From: Pelargonium nanum
Taxonomy: Eukaryota > Streptophyta > Magnoliopsida > Geraniales > Geraniaceae
Direction of reading: 5' to 3'
NCBI GenBank assembly: GCA_036897485.1
Contig: JAYMTF010000973.1
Location: forward strand, 1-27,683
Length of the DNA stretch: 27,683 nucleotides
Position numbers and translations under genes: made by a program. Below are positions 1-11,978 of this stretch, in pieces. The notes below the pieces were generated by a model. That model was not told the origin of the DNA and did not search any database. It saw only the letters and a list, made by a program, of their open reading frames with translations. How positions within the stretch are numbered: the first letter of the stretch is position 1; each line of letters opens with the position of its first letter.

Positions 1-589
1 CCGGAACCACCACCCCGGGTCATTGTTCTTTGGTGTCTTGATTCTCGCAGGTGACAATTTCTAGACCCCTCTAGGACAACCAAGATCACCGGTCTTCCAA
101 GCTTACGTGGATCGACTAGTGAAAAGACTTAAGACATTTTTACACTTAGGATAGTACCTTTGCGAACGTGGACAAGAAGACAAGACACTCAGTGTGTTTG
201 CTTTAACCCGAAGTCAAACAGGCACATCAGAAACATATATTGATACATTAAAATAATACTAATCATATTTATATTTGAAAAATATAAAAATAAAATTAAT
301 TATTATATTATATATTTAATGTCGGGTTCAGGGTGGGTCGGATTATATAGTCCAGTCCCCTCCTTGAACCCTATATTTAATGTATCGGGTTCTGACAGGG
401 GCAAGTTATATATTTAAAGACATGTAGAACGTCATGTTTTGTGGTGTTGTGTTTTTGGAGTTGAAACATCGTCGTTTCGTGCCACTTGCGGCATGCAAGA
501 TGTATATTAATGCTTCCTAGGTAACGTAATCGCCACAACACTCTCACGTTAGATTTTTTAATTATTTAATTTTTATAGAGAAAATAAAA
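1..589. other. Intergenic, no gene recognised
   Basis: No open frame or RNA gene is recognisable. Around 300-420 the motif TATATTTAATGT..CGGGTTC occurs twice in AT-rich surroundings, an imperfect direct repeat of the sort common in old plant repeats. No element family could be assigned. Confidence 0.5.
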
Positions 590-739
590 ATATTTTTCAT
601 GTCATCACAAATTGACGACTCGGTTACGGGATGGAACAACTTGGAACAAAACAGATAGTAAGAAGACCAAATTGGAACAATCTTCATACCAAGAGCATTA
701 AATTGAAACATAAACTAAAATGTGGACCAATTTGAAACA
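590..739. repeat. Probable arm of an old DNA element split by LINE-A
   Basis: This stretch has reiterated variants of ACCAAATTGGAACA, ATTAAATTGAAACA and GACCAATTTGAAACA. That composition is common in terminal arms of plant Mutator-like MITEs. It appears to continue at about 6042-6066, on the other side of LINE-A, ending near GTTATAGTTAAAC. No matching opposite arm was found in the window, so the class is an inference. Confidence 0.35.
725..739. repeat. Target site duplication of LINE-A, left copy
   Basis: GACCAATTTGAAACA here is repeated exactly at 6027-6041, bracketing LINE-A. The surrounding DNA has other similar motifs, so a chance local repeat is not excluded. The site does adjoin the expected 3' tail of the LINE. 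Confidence 0.7.
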
Positions 740-769
740 AAATGTTTTAGTGAAAATTTAGCTTATATA

Positions 770-3700
770 TTAATTGCTCAAATCAAAAGATAACAAATCC
801 GACAAAGGCATTGGACCAATAGGTCCAACCCAATAATCGACCCCAACTACAAAAGGCAACGATCTAGCTATTCTATGAGCTACCTTATTGGCACCTCTAT
901 TAACATAAACGAAATCAATATGAGAAAGTTGAGAAGAGATTGACAGAATGTCAAATAAAATAAGACTCAATGCACTAGGATCACCCTCCCCTCTAGTCTT
1001 CAAAGCTCGCACCACTTATTGTGCATCGGACTCCACTACCACTCGGTCCTAACCTTGTTTTATTGTCCACAATAGAGCCTCACGGATAGTCATAGCCTCA
1101 GCCAGACATGGATCGAGTGCACCTGACCACCCAACTCGCCTACCACACCAAACCAAACACGGGCAACCCAGCCGCCGCCCTAGTGATCTTCCACAGCAAA
1201 GATCGCAGCATCTGTGTTAATCTTGATGAAAAGAGTGGAGGGAGCTTGCCAATGAATCACTCACGTCAACCCCCCACCGCCGCTCGATGAACCAACCTTC
1301 TCACGAGCTTGCTTCCATGCAGCATGCATGACTGCCATTTGAGATACGAGATCAACCACAAAGCACCATTTCGCGTCCCACACCTCATGATTCCTGCTTT
1401 TCTAGATGCCCCATCCCATGAACAACCCCCGACATAAGAGTTCCTTGCTATTTCTGGCCAGCAAAAGATATAGACACTCATCCATATTCGAACTTCCCAA
1501 GCAAAGACCACGCAAACCCAGCCGATCCCAAACTGACATAGAGAATTGACAATGAAGGATAGCATGAGCCACCGTCTCAAGCTCTTAACGACATCGGGGA
1601 CAAGACGGATTCACTGGCACACCCTTATCCAACAACCGTTAATCACAGGGAGATAATTAGATAAGGATCTCCAAATAAAAAATTTTACTTTACCTGGGAC
1701 ATTTGCAACCCATAATGCTTTCCAAATGGGAGCCCCTCCCGACGTACCGATCGGCCAAGATAGAACATTATACGCACTATTTATCGAAAAGACTCCCTTT
1801 TTCTCTTGAAGTCAAGACCATACATCTCTATCAAAATGCGGACTAAGTTGGATCTTAACTATCGCTATCCAGGATACTTCATCAAACATTGCCTGGAAGC
1901 TTGTCATGTCCCAATTTCTAGTATACTGATCTTTTAAGTCAGCCACCAGCAACCCACTTGACAAAGAAGACTCCACATAAGTTTCAGTTTTGGCATGAAA
2001 TTATCTAGCAAAGGGACCCAAGGGTCAACAAGAGCTATAGTGTCAAAACCCGAGCCTATACGACGAAAGCTACTTGGCCTGACTAAGCTTTGAGCCGCCC
2101 AAATACTACACCATATGTAACTCGGGTTACTCCCTATTGGCGCGCAAAAATCCGAGCATGAAGCAAAGTACTTGGCTTTAAAATCCCAACTAAAGAGAGA
2201 GTCTTAAGCTGTCTCCAATCGCCATCGTTGTTTGCCAAGCAATGCAAGAATAAAATTGTGAAGCGAATGAAAGCTCATACCTCCCTCAAATTTATGAACA
2301 CATAACCGATCCTTGGCTTTCCACTGGATTCCAGACGAATTATGGCCACCATTATTCCACTAAAAAGTGTTAAGAACAAATTCGATTTTATGAAACGTAG
2401 CCATTGGAAGGAAATATACACCCATGGTATAAACCAGAACCGCTTGAGCAACCGCATTGATCAACACTTCCTTGCCGGCCTTCGAAAGAGCTTTCATAGA
2501 TCAAGTTCGAACTCGAGCCCATATCCGATCTACTAGGCTATCAAAACCTCGAATGCGCTGACTACCAATGCAGGAAGGCACGCTTAAGTAACAGTCGAAG
2601 GACTCCACTCTTTGCACACCAAGAACCCCATCAATTGTTTGACCTGGAGCCACTAAAATAGACAGACTCAGCAAAAGAGATGACTTTGAAAATTAACTCT
2701 TTGGCCTGAGCACCTTTCATAAAATGTCAACAAATTCTTGAGAACCAAAGCTTCCTCGACATTTACCTTAAAAAATAAGAGGGCATCATCGGCGAAAATT
2801 AAATGTGAAATCCGAGGTGCACCCCGAGCCACTTGACAACCATTAATTGCTCCTTCTCATTCCTTATTGCGAATGATGGTCGAGAGGCCTTCTGCAATGA
2901 TCAAGAAAAGATACGGACTCAATAGGTCGCCTTGCCTAATTTCACGTTCCGGATAAAACGGATCCGAAAGACCCCCATCAAAATTCTACTCAGAAGCTCA
3001 CAGAACCAACACAACTCATTACAATTTTTATCCAGGTATTATTAAAATCCAAATCTTGCATCATATCCTGCAAAAAACTTCACTCGACATTGTCGTAAGC
3101 CTTAGCCATGTCTAGTTTAAGAGCTCCCCAACCCGCATTATTCGGAAACTTTCTTCGGATGAAATGGAGAACTTCATTGGCCAGACATATATTGTAAGTT
3201 ATTAGTCTGCCTGGGAGGAACGCACTTTGGCAGTCACAAATTATACTACATAGAATTGGCTTCATTCTATTAGTTATTACTTTGGAGACAAGCTTGTACA
3301 CCACATTACATAATGCAATGGGTCTAAGATTACTCACAGTAGACGGATGACTTTTTTTAGGAATCAGAACCATAATTGTCTCATTAAGCCATGACGGAAT
3401 GGAGCCTTCCCGAAAAACCGCCAAGCAAGCCCTTGTCACACCTTGCCCAATAACATGCCAAAACTTTTGAGAAAAAGTCGGACTAAAATCATCAGAACCC
3501 GGCCCCTTGTCTGGGTGCATGGAGTCAAGAGCTATTTTGATCTCTTTCGGAGCGAAATTTTCCATAAGGACCCGGTTATGATCTTCCGAAACCCGAGCTG
3601 AAACTAGCCGCAAAAAGTCTTCTGCCCACACCGAGCCCAACGATTTAAACTGGTTCACATAAAAATTGGCTATCATTTCCCTAATATCCGCTTCTCCCTC

Positions 3701-4829
3701 CACCCGAACCCCATTTGAATTTCAGAGTTTCTCAATGGTGTTGACTTTACATCTCGTCGAACCTGATCTGTAAAAAAATCAGGTGTTACTGTCCCCTTAT
3801 TTTAACAACAAGGTCTTGGCTCGTTGATGCCAAAAATGTTCTTGTTTAACCAATAAATCCAAAAAACGAACCTGAGCTTCTTCAGCTAATCGCCTACCTT
3901 GCTCATTTGATCTTCTACTTAACGGATTAAGCAACCGAGACGAATTTTGGACTTCTTTGTTAAGGTTACGAGTAGAGGACCGGCCCCAATTCAGTAAAGC
4001 TGCTCCACACGTAGTCATTTTATAGAAATAGAAGTCCCAAGCCAGGCGTTCTTGACTATTTGCTCACAATCCGGGTCAAGACACCAAAAAAATTTGAACT
4101 TGAAGCGACGGGAGTGACATGTATCCAGCTTCCTACCCAAACCGACCCATAATGGACAGTGATCAGAGGTGTAGAAAGCAAGATGAGAGACCGACCAAGA
4201 TTGGAAAAGAGAAAGCCACTCGCAGGACCCAAAGGCTCTATCCAGGCGTTCCTCAATTTGGACATTCGGTTTTGAACCTCTTCTCCATGTAAATTGATAC
4301 TCACTGTAACCCATATCCGAAAGACCAACTTCCTCCACAGCTTTAGCAAACCCCTCCAAAAAATTTGGAGGATGGGAGTTGCCACCTCTTTTTTCAGAAG
4401 AAAAAAGAGGTGATTAAAGTCCCCAGCGGAGACCCATGGCCCTAACTGAATCTAAGCTAAACCACAGAGTCTATCCCAAGACTGAGACCAACGAGACCTA
4501 TCCGGATCGCCATAATACCTGGTGAACCTCCATGAACCCCACTAATGTGAAGTGACATTAACATCAATGAAATAACTAGACTAATTGCGTACGAATACTT
4601 GGACCCGATATACCCATAAAAGGGTCAAGCCGTCGCTTCTCCCTACGCAATCCACATCAAAACAATTCACCTTCCGTAACCGTTTCCGAATTGATTACAA
4701 CTCACTACACGCACGCTTTGTTTCCATCAAAAAGACAATTTCGGGCTTTCTTTCCCGCACGAGTTTGTGCAAGACCTGAACTGTCAGCAGATTGCCCAGT
4801 CCGGGGCAGTTCCTAATCAAAGTACTCAT
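770..4829 (-). pseudogene. LINE-A ORF2: endonuclease / reverse transcriptase / RNase H, broken
   Basis: The frame probably opens at the ATG at 4829 (MSTLIRNCPGLGN), matching the ORF2 start of LINE-B. Endonuclease landmarks are ETKR near 4730, GDFN near 4405 and TSDH in the 4015-4359 frame. The reverse transcriptase runs through 3703-3080, with PDKGPGSDD, IPKK, LRPIALCN, SAFLPGRLI and KLDMAKAYD. The catalytic FADD is encoded at 2785-2796. A Cys/His zinc-binding segment lies around 1600-1270. The RNase H tail lies around 1230-770 and includes the motif YVNRGANKVAHRIARS. Frameshifts and stops occur throughout, with good continuity only in parts of the endonuclease and RT, so no functional polyprotein is expected. 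In intact relatives this protein nicks DNA and primes reverse transcription at the nick. Confidence 0.88.
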
Positions 4830-4979
4830 TGATTGTGGCAGACTTGATTCATCAGGTCCACCGACAGTTCATTTTTGTTGTTGTTCAGTATTAGGGAAAT
4901 TCTTCTTCCTTTTAATAGTTGCCCCTAACTTATTTTGCAGCTTAGCTTTGTCTTGTGATTCCGGCGTTACTGGATAACT

Positions 4980-5857
4980 TTAAATCGGGATTTTAGATTC
5001 AGGAACTATAGGAACCCAAGGTTGCTCCTCCCCTGACCGGAACCATGTCGCACCCACCTTATTACTTCTTTTACAACGCGCAATCAAATTTGTAACAAAG
5101 GCTCTCTCAAGACCAGGGTTCTTTTGAGTCAGAAGCCGTACGCATGCGATTTTATATGGCCCAGGCGACAACAATAGAAACAGAAAGTCGGTATTTTCTC
5201 GTATTGAAATGTGATCTGTGATTTACTCACACCCACAAAGCTCAGCGCCGCTTTCCTTCCCAATGGATCCAGCACGTCAAAAAGCACCATGAATCTCGCA
5301 TACGTACTCCACTCGCTTTTGTAGTTCAACGGGTCCTCTGAAACGTATTGTCCGACAGCATTGCCAAGGTCCATACAATCCCGGCTAGTGATATAACCCT
5401 TAGGGATACCTCCAGCCTGCACCCATACACTATTCTTCCATAAATCAACTAAAAATGGATGCTCACCAATCTCAAGCTTTTTGAAGACCAAAGCATGCCC
5501 ATTGTACGTCTAAGGTCCCTCCTCCTCGACCTTCTGGGCATCGTTTATGTCAAAAAACTCGAACAACTAACGAATTTGATGACCTCTTGCATGTTTAGTG
5601 TATATGATATCCATGATCTTAACCCTCATAGTAGGGCGCCAGTGACTAGCCATCGCCTGGCACATATTTAGGAAGTTAATGAGAGCCTCTGTAAGAAACC
5701 GCCCAACAAAAGTGATAGTCTTTCCTTGCGGCACCGGAGTTGGGATCTGATCCTGACCGTATTCAATGGCGATCTCCTTTTCTTCTATCGATATATCTCC
5801 CATATCGTCTGTGACCGCTGCTACTTGATTTCCAAGCATTGAACCAGTTGAAGGCAT
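4980..5857 (-). pseudogene. LINE-A ORF1: DUF4283-like nucleic-acid-binding protein, broken
   Basis: The frame opens MPSTGSMLGNQVAAVTDD, then GRFLTEALINF and ASHWRPTMRVKI, typical of the N-terminal domain of plant LINE ORF1. It continues in another frame with HALVFKKLEIGEHPFLVDLW and DLGNAVGQYV. It ends with CFYCCRLGHIK, the first part of a CX2CX4HX4C zinc knuckle whose last Cys is reached only after a further shift (frame ending near 4980). At least two frameshifts are visible. The family binds the element's own RNA. ORF2 follows about 150 bases downstream, as expected for a two-ORF LINE. Confidence 0.85.
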
Positions 5858-6026
5858 TGACGCAGACCGAGAAAATTAGAAAATCGATTGATGCTTCCAC
5901 TGTAAACCGTGAATGTAGAATAAAAAAACCTCAACCAAAACCCTAGCAACCCTAACTTGCTGATATAGACTAGACTTACTGATATAGATGATCATTTTTA
6001 AACAATCAAAGAAAAACCAAATGGAA

Positions 6027-6041
6027 GACCAATTTGAAACA
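6027..6041. repeat. Target site duplication of LINE-A, right copy
   Basis: Exact copy of the 15-bp GACCAATTTGAAACA at 725-739, just outside the 5' end of LINE-A. Confidence 0.7.
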
Positions 6042-6259
6042 TGAGAGCAAGGAGTTATAGTTAAACTATTAGAGGCCGAGACTCAACCAAAATACAAAAT
6101 AAATGGATCCGCACGGACGCTCCGCGATCACAAGTTCAGTGAAGAGGTTATGAGTGTAATTTATGAGGTGACATCATCTTATTGACATGATAGAGTTTGG
6201 GCCACTTAAAATTTGGGCGAGATTTTTTTTTGAAACATTCTGCTACTAATCTGCAATAA
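6042..6259. other. Spacer between LINE-A and MULE-A
   Basis: About 220 bases without a gene. The first 25 bases look like the end of the DNA-element arm interrupted by LINE-A. The rest is unassigned. Confidence 0.5.
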
Positions 6260-6270
6260 TATTTTATTGG
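6260..6270. repeat. Target site duplication of MULE-A, left copy
   Basis: TATTTTATTGG here pairs with TATTTTATTGA at 12440-12450: ten identical bases and one mismatch. A duplication of 9-11 bp is the hallmark of Mutator-like elements. Confidence 0.85.
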
Positions 6271-6487
6271 GGTTAAATTTTTTCACACCTTTTGGATTTG
6301 TTCCAATTTTAGAGCTAACCCTTATTTAGAGTTTTCACTTGTTTTGAACCCTAGACTGTCATGTTTTAACATTTTGATCCATGTGACATGCTATCAACTG
6401 TTCTTCACTTACACATCAGCTCACACCTCCACGTCAGCACGCCACATCAACCATCTCACTCTAAACAACCCAAACGCTGTGTTTTGG
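6271..6487 (+). repeat. MULE-A left terminal inverted arm
   Basis: Pairs in reverse complement with about 12216-12439. Similarity is strongest from the GTTTTGAACCCT segment through the GCACGCCACATCA segment and fades near the TTTTGG at about 6485. Confidence 0.82.
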
Positions 6488-6804
6488 AGATCCAAAAAAA
6501 TTATATATAAAATTACGGTTGACGTCATCTTCCACCCTCACTACTTCAACTTCCCTGCCAATAATGTCTCTCTCGCCATCAAGCTCAGCCGCAACATCAA
6601 CTTGAGCACCCCTTGCATAGCCTCTCCGATGGACACCATCACCAAGGTTCACATGGCTACCACGATGCCTCTCTCGGTCTTATCGGCACCGTCCACGCCC
6701 CTTCCGTCCTTACACAAGCCGCTTACACGCTCCACAAAGTCACGCCGCCTGCCAATTATGGCTGATACAACATTCAAAACTCTTGGAACACACATCTAAT
6801 TGGT
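6488..6804. other. MULE-A interior segment, richer in G+C, possibly captured host DNA
   Basis: This interior piece lies between the left arm and LINE-B and is clearly richer in G+C than the arms. It is open in more than one frame: plus 6344-6799, and minus 6652-6461 with the motif GDGVHRRGYARGAQVDVAAE. No family was recognised and no start or stop context suggests a working gene. Mutator-like elements often carry transduplicated gene fragments, and this may be one. Confidence 0.3.
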
Positions 6805-6816
6805 ACGGTGAAGTTT
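6805..6816. repeat. Target site duplication of LINE-B, left copy
   Basis: ACGGTGAAGTTT is repeated exactly at 12104-12115, next to the 3' tail (left) and the 5' leader (right) of LINE-B. Confidence 0.82.
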
Positions 6817-6892
6817 TTTGTAGCGGAAAGTTCTTATCTTATTAATTCACTGGTAAATCCGATAATAACAAATGAGAAACATCTATAGGAGG

Positions 6893-9800
6893 TTAAAGAC
6901 CCAACCAACCCTCCGTGCCTGACACAGAAATAGATGACCTAGCTAGTGCATGAGCCACCCGGTTCGCAGACCGGCTATCCAACTAAATGAAATAGAAACA
7001 AAATCAACCGAAATAGACATGATGTCTTTGACAATCAGACCCAAGGCACTGGTATTACCCTCCCCTCCGATTTGCACCACTTTCACCACCTCTTCAGCAT
7101 CGGATTCAAAAATTAGTGAACCCCAACCTCTTACCTCAATCCAACTCAGCGCTTCTCTGATTGTAATAAACTCAGCTATTTGTGGTTCGTTAATACCATT
7201 CCAGCTGACCTGACCACCTCCCCAGACCCGACCTGTGTAGTCGCGGATCACCCACGCACCTCCGGACTTGCCTTCGGCCTCGAAGATTGCACCATCAACA
7301 TTAACCTTTAGTGTGCCTCTAGGTGGTGGCTGCCACCTTTCTACAGCTCGGATTTCCCTTCCCGCCCCAGAGTTTCTGCTCTGATCAGTCCCAACTTGAT
7401 CGGACTTCCGGCTTCGTGCTGACCCCTGCTTGCTGTTCGGAATTTTTTGCCGGGAGGTCGCCTGTTCCCATGCTGCGTAGACGGTATCCGAGAGGATCAG
7501 GACCTCCTCTCGGGATTTCCATGTGTTATTCCAAACCCCATCATTACGGGTTTTCCTAATTCCCCAACATATGTAAATAGCTCGGGTCAACAATGCGCAA
7601 TCTTTATGTTTGCATAACTCATTAAACCATTCCATAATTGAACTTGAGGCAATAGCTACTCCTCCCAGTCCCACTAGCCGCCACATATCACGCGCAAAAC
7701 TACAATGAAGGAGACTGTGAGAAACGGACTCCCTCTCTTTACCGCAGCGAGGACATGCCGGTTGGACTTCCACACGCCGATGTAACAGATTGAGCATAAC
7801 TAGGAGCGAGTTGTTTAGAGCTCTCCACATAAAAATCTTTACCTTTCATTGGATCTTTAAAGACCACAGAGTTTTCCAATGCGAGCTCCTCCTGCCGTAC
7901 CTGGATGTCGGGTTAAAAGCCGATATGCGCTTCGAACTGAGTAGTTTCCGGATTTCTCATAATTCCACGTCCACGTGTCCGCCACATTCCGCCTACTCAG
8001 CGGGATTCGAACAATTTCTTTCCATGTTTCTGTTGTAAACCACACTCGCAATTTGTCGATATCCCATTCACCCGAGAATTGATCACGAAAGTCTACAACC
8101 TTTAACTCCGCCCCCAACTGACTGTTTATACCTGCGAGCAGGGTTGGTTTGAAACTCGGGACTGATGGAATCCAAGGGCTCGATAAGGCTGTCGTGTTTG
8201 TACCAGACCCGATACGGATCACCCCACCTTTTTCTATCAAACTTGTCGCCGCTTTGATGTTGCGCCATATGAAGTTGGGGTTTTGGCCTATCGGTGCTTC
8301 CAAAATAGAACAGTTTAGGAAATACCTTGTCTTGAACACTAAACCCAACAATGAGTCCGGATTAGTTAAGAGACGCCATGCCAGTTTTCCCAATAGAGCC
8401 AGATTGAATTCTCGAAAGTGACGATAACCCAACCCTCCCACTACCTTACCTTCACATAATGAATCCCATCTTGCCCAATGGATACCGCGGGACGTGCTAT
8501 TCCCAGATTTCCACCAAAATTCATTTAGAAGGAGCTCTAGTTTTGCACATATGGATATCGGGAGTAGATACAATCCCATGATATAGACATGTATAGCTTG
8601 GGCAATAGATTTTATAAGCACCTCTCTTCCCGATTTTGATAAGGCCTTGGCTGACCATGTTGTAATTCGTTCACGGACCCGATCCACTATGTCCGATAAT
8701 ACTCGGATCTTTTGTCCCCCAAAACTCACCGGGGCCCCAAGTATGTCGAGAAGCTGTCCACTACCGGTACCCCCAGTACTGTTCCAATAGATGATCGAAG
8801 AAACATGCTCGTATTTAACTGAAGGTAAGAGACGACTTATGAAAATTCACGCATTGCCCAGAACAAGTCTCATAAATCCGCAGCAGTGACTTGACCTGAG
8901 CCGCCTCTTCTTCTTCGGCTTTAAAAAATATTAGAGCATCATCGGCGAAGAATAAGTGCGAGATCTCCGGTGCATTTTTTTGCAATTCGGCAGCTATGTA
9001 TCAGTCCTTGCTGTTCTTTAACTCGAATTAGAGACGATAAACCTTCAACACAAAGTAAGAACAAATATGGTGAAAATGGATCACCTTGTCTAATACCTCT
9101 TTCTGGGACAAAAATTTCGGACACCTCCCTTTCAAAGTCGACCCGAAACCGGACTGAAGAGACACACAACATAATCAAACTGACCCAATTAGCACTAAAC
9201 CCGAGTCTATGCATAATAGCTTCCAAAAACGATCATTCCACACTGTCGTAAGCTTTTGCCATATCTAGTTTGAAAGCACCCCACTTGTCTTTGCCTTTTG
9301 GTTTCCTCTTAAGAAAGTGAAAAACTTCGTACGCGATGCAGATATTGTCGGTAATTAACCGACCCGGAATGAAAGCACTTTGATTTAACGAGATCAAAGA
9401 TGGGAGGAGTACTTTTAACCGATTAACCAAAACTTTTGAAACCACTTTGTATAAAACATTGCACAAGGCATGTGGCCTGAGATCATTCATAGTTTCGGGG
9501 ATTTTCTTTTTCGGGATCATTACCAAATTGGTATCGTTTAAGCCTTCCGGGAATGAACAAGATTTTATAAAGCCTGGACAAGCTCGAGTCACGTCTTCGC
9601 CTACTATATGCCAGAATTTTTTGTAGAAAGTCGGGTTCATTCCATCAAGACCTAGTGCTTTATCATAACCCATATAAAAAATTGCTCCTCGAACCTCATC
9701 CGCATCTACCTCCTTGGTCAGCTCACTGTTCTGCTCGACTGTTACTGCTGGCTGAACAGCTTCCAGAATTTCGGCACCTCCCACTCCTTTCGATCAAAAC

Positions 9801-10980
9801 TGTTGCCGGAAATAATCGACCATCACTTGACTAGTCTCATCAGTGTCGTCAACCCATACATTTGACCCGGTTTTGAGGCGCTCAATCTTGTTGGTCCGTT
9901 TTCTTGTTGAAGCGAAGTGATGGAAAAATTTCGAGTTCGAGTCCCCATTAGCTAACCAATGTGATTTCGAGCGCTGCTTCCAATATATTTCTTGCTTATG
10001 CAGGAGGTCCAAATAGACTGACCGGGCTTCCTCCGCTAACATACGCCCAGCCAGATCTGTTCGAGAAGCTAGCCGCTCCAGTCTATCATTTCCCTGTCAG
10101 ACCTGTACGTTTAATTTTTTCACTGACTTCTTGCCCCATGAGTCGAGAGTGACGCTGCAATTGGCTATTTTTTCCATTACCGACTGCCCAATCTAACCCG
10201 TTTTGAATACTTCTTCGCAGGCATCTTCCCCTATCCACAAGTTTTCAAAACGGAAACGGTGCGATTTATTGCTCTCCGAGATTGAGCCCGAAAATATCCA
10301 TATTGGCGCGTGATCTGAGGTCGTAAATGGCAGGACTTGAATTTTCCATTGGCCAAATTGTGCTTTCCAGGCCGCTGATCCAAGTGCACGGTCGAGATGT
10401 TCTTCTATCCTCACGTTGGCACCACATCCTCGTCTCCTTGTATATTCGTAGCCTTCGTATCCTAGATCAGCCAAGCCTGCATCGCTTATTGCTCTTGCAA
10501 AGCCTTCCATAAGTGCTCGGGGTTGCGGGTTACCTCCAGCTTTTTCGTATTCGTAGAGAATATCATTGAAATCCCCCACACATATCCACGGCATGGATGA
10601 ATCAGCCCCTAGCTCCCTCAGTTGTCCCAAGAAATCGATCGATTTGCTCTGTCAGGCTCCCCATAGAAACCCGTAACTCTCCATGTGCCCCAGGTTTTTA
10701 GATGAACTTTCACATCAATAAAGTAGTTCGAACATTTAAGTAGAGAAACACCCACTCTTTGATTCCAAAATAGTGTTAGGCCCCCACTTCTGCCTACACT
10801 ATCAATAGTAAAACACCCCACCATACCCAACTTAACTCGAATTCTTTCAAGTTCCACACGAGACCTCTTAGTTTCCAGTAAGAAAACCAAGTCGGGCTTC
10901 TTTGTCCGTACTAGATCGTACAGGACCCGAACTGTTCGTGGGTTGACAATCCCACGACAGTTCCAGGAGAGTAGACTCAT
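6893..10980 (-). pseudogene. LINE-B ORF2: endonuclease / reverse transcriptase / zinc-binding / RNase H
   Basis: The start at 10980 (MSLLSWNCRG) is the standard N-terminus of plant LINE endonucleases. Catalytic landmarks follow: LLETKR, VGDFNDIL and TSDHAPIW (10193-10630). The RT shows DKALGLDGMNP, IPKK, LRPHALCN, SAFIPGRLITDN and KLDMAKAYDSVE (9784-9233), then GIRQGDPFSPYLF, with FADD encoded at 8938-8949. The 8729-7857 frame is the RT thumb and connection region. From 7830 come the zf-RVT motif CPRCGKERESVSHSLLHC and an RNase H with VNVDGAIF, AEFITIREALSW and FESDAEEV. About five frame changes or stops break the reading frame, including one just before the final NRVAHALARS segment. The stop is at 6895-6893. 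Confidence 0.92.
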
Positions 10981-11270
10981 TGATCCGGGCGGATCTGTTT
11001 CGACAGATCCGCCGATTGCAAGTTTTTTGGGGCATTGTTAGAAATTTTTCCTTCCAACTCCTCTCTCCTCCGTTATACCACAACATTCACATCACCCGCT
11101 GATTCGGCTGCCCGCACCGCCTCCGCATCAACCGGCATTGTGTACATTGGCTCTCTATCTCCCCCCCCCCCATCCGGATCATCGTACCCACGAAGCCATT
11201 GATCACCTGCCATTGAACCTCTAGCGCGTGGAGCCACTAATTTGGTATTGTAAAGACGTTCAGGCCCGGC

Positions 11271-11978
11271 TTACGGATTCGCTTTGAGACGAGAGCAATC
11301 CTTCTCAATGTGACCTAGTCTCCCACAATAGAAACAGAACACTGGAACTTTCTCATAACGGAGTTCGACTTTGATGCTTCCTCCGCCTGCTAAGTTTACC
11401 GTGATCATCCGACACAGCGGTTGTCGAACATCAAATATAATCCGAAATCTCAGATATGATCGCCAACTACCTCTGAAACTCATTGGGTCCATCTCAGCAA
11501 ACTTACCCACGGTGTTTCCCAAATCCTGGCACAATCTCTCCGAACCCACACCCTTCGGCAGACCCCGAGCTTGAACCCACATGCTAACCGACCATAAATC
11601 AACCCCCAATGGATGTTCCCTAACCTCTAGTTTCTTGATCAGCAGGATTTTTCCATTGTAAAGCCAAGGTCCTTCCGCAAGAACTCTATCCGCGTCCTCT
11701 TCATTATAGAATTCAAACAAGAACCGAAACTGTTTCCCACGCTCTCGACCTGGATTCACCACCTCAGTGATGGTAACACCCTTCTTTGGCCTCCAGTTGG
11801 ACGCCAACCTCTGCTTCATATTCCCGACAATAACCGACGCTTCCGAGAGAAACCGATCGACCAATGTTCAGACCTCTCTCTGTGGCTTCTGTTCTGGAAG
11901 TTCGACCGCATAGTTCAGGGCGTATACCCCTTCCTCCACAGAAAGTTGATCCAGTCTCTTTGCCACACCGTCCGCCAT
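11271..11978 (-). pseudogene. LINE-B ORF1: DUF4283 domain plus CCHC zinc knuckle
   Basis: The probable start at 11978 gives MADGVAKRLDQLSVEEG. Thirty-six codons later a single in-frame TGA, likely a decayed CGA, precedes TLVDRFLSEASVIVGNMKQR. The frame then stays open through WRPKKGVTITEV, GPWLYNGKILLIKKLE, VSMWVQARGLPKG and DLGNTVGKF. It ends in CFYCGRLGHIEKDC, an intact CX2CX4HX4C knuckle. The protein would bind LINE RNA. Downstream of the TAA at 11271 the sequence still reads as a decayed C-terminal tail, so the original ORF1 was probably longer. That stretch holds a run of 11 C at 11161-11171. Confidence 0.88.

Larger units (their letters stand above)
740..6026 (-). mobile_element. LINE-A, L1-clade non-LTR retrotransposon, near full length but decayed
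   Basis: This is a 5287-bp element read on the minus strand. In 5' to 3' order it has a leader with AGGGTT motifs, ORF1 (DUF4283-like plus zinc knuckle), ORF2 (endonuclease, reverse transcriptase, zinc-binding region, RNase H) and a short 3' tail resembling the tail of LINE-B. It is bounded by a 15-bp exact direct repeat. Both ORFs are broken many times, more than in LINE-B, so LINE-A is probably the older insertion and cannot move on its own. The 3' tail has no long poly(A), which fits age or this subfamily. The class is secure from domain order; the ends rest on the repeat and the tail match. Confidence 0.9.

Noticed and set aside
1108-2536. Plus-strand open frames at 1108-1290 and 2342-2536
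   Set aside because: They are antisense to the decayed LINE-A ORF2 and show no independent features.
6950-10512. Several plus-strand open frames (6950-7213, 7323-7559, 8149-8421, 8970-9251, 10327-10512)
   Set aside because: Antisense shadows of the LINE-B ORF2 coding strand.
11161-11171. Run of 11 C in LINE-B, possible G-quadruplex on the minus strand
   Set aside because: A single homopolymer in a dead element does not make a quadruplex motif and is prone to sequencing error.
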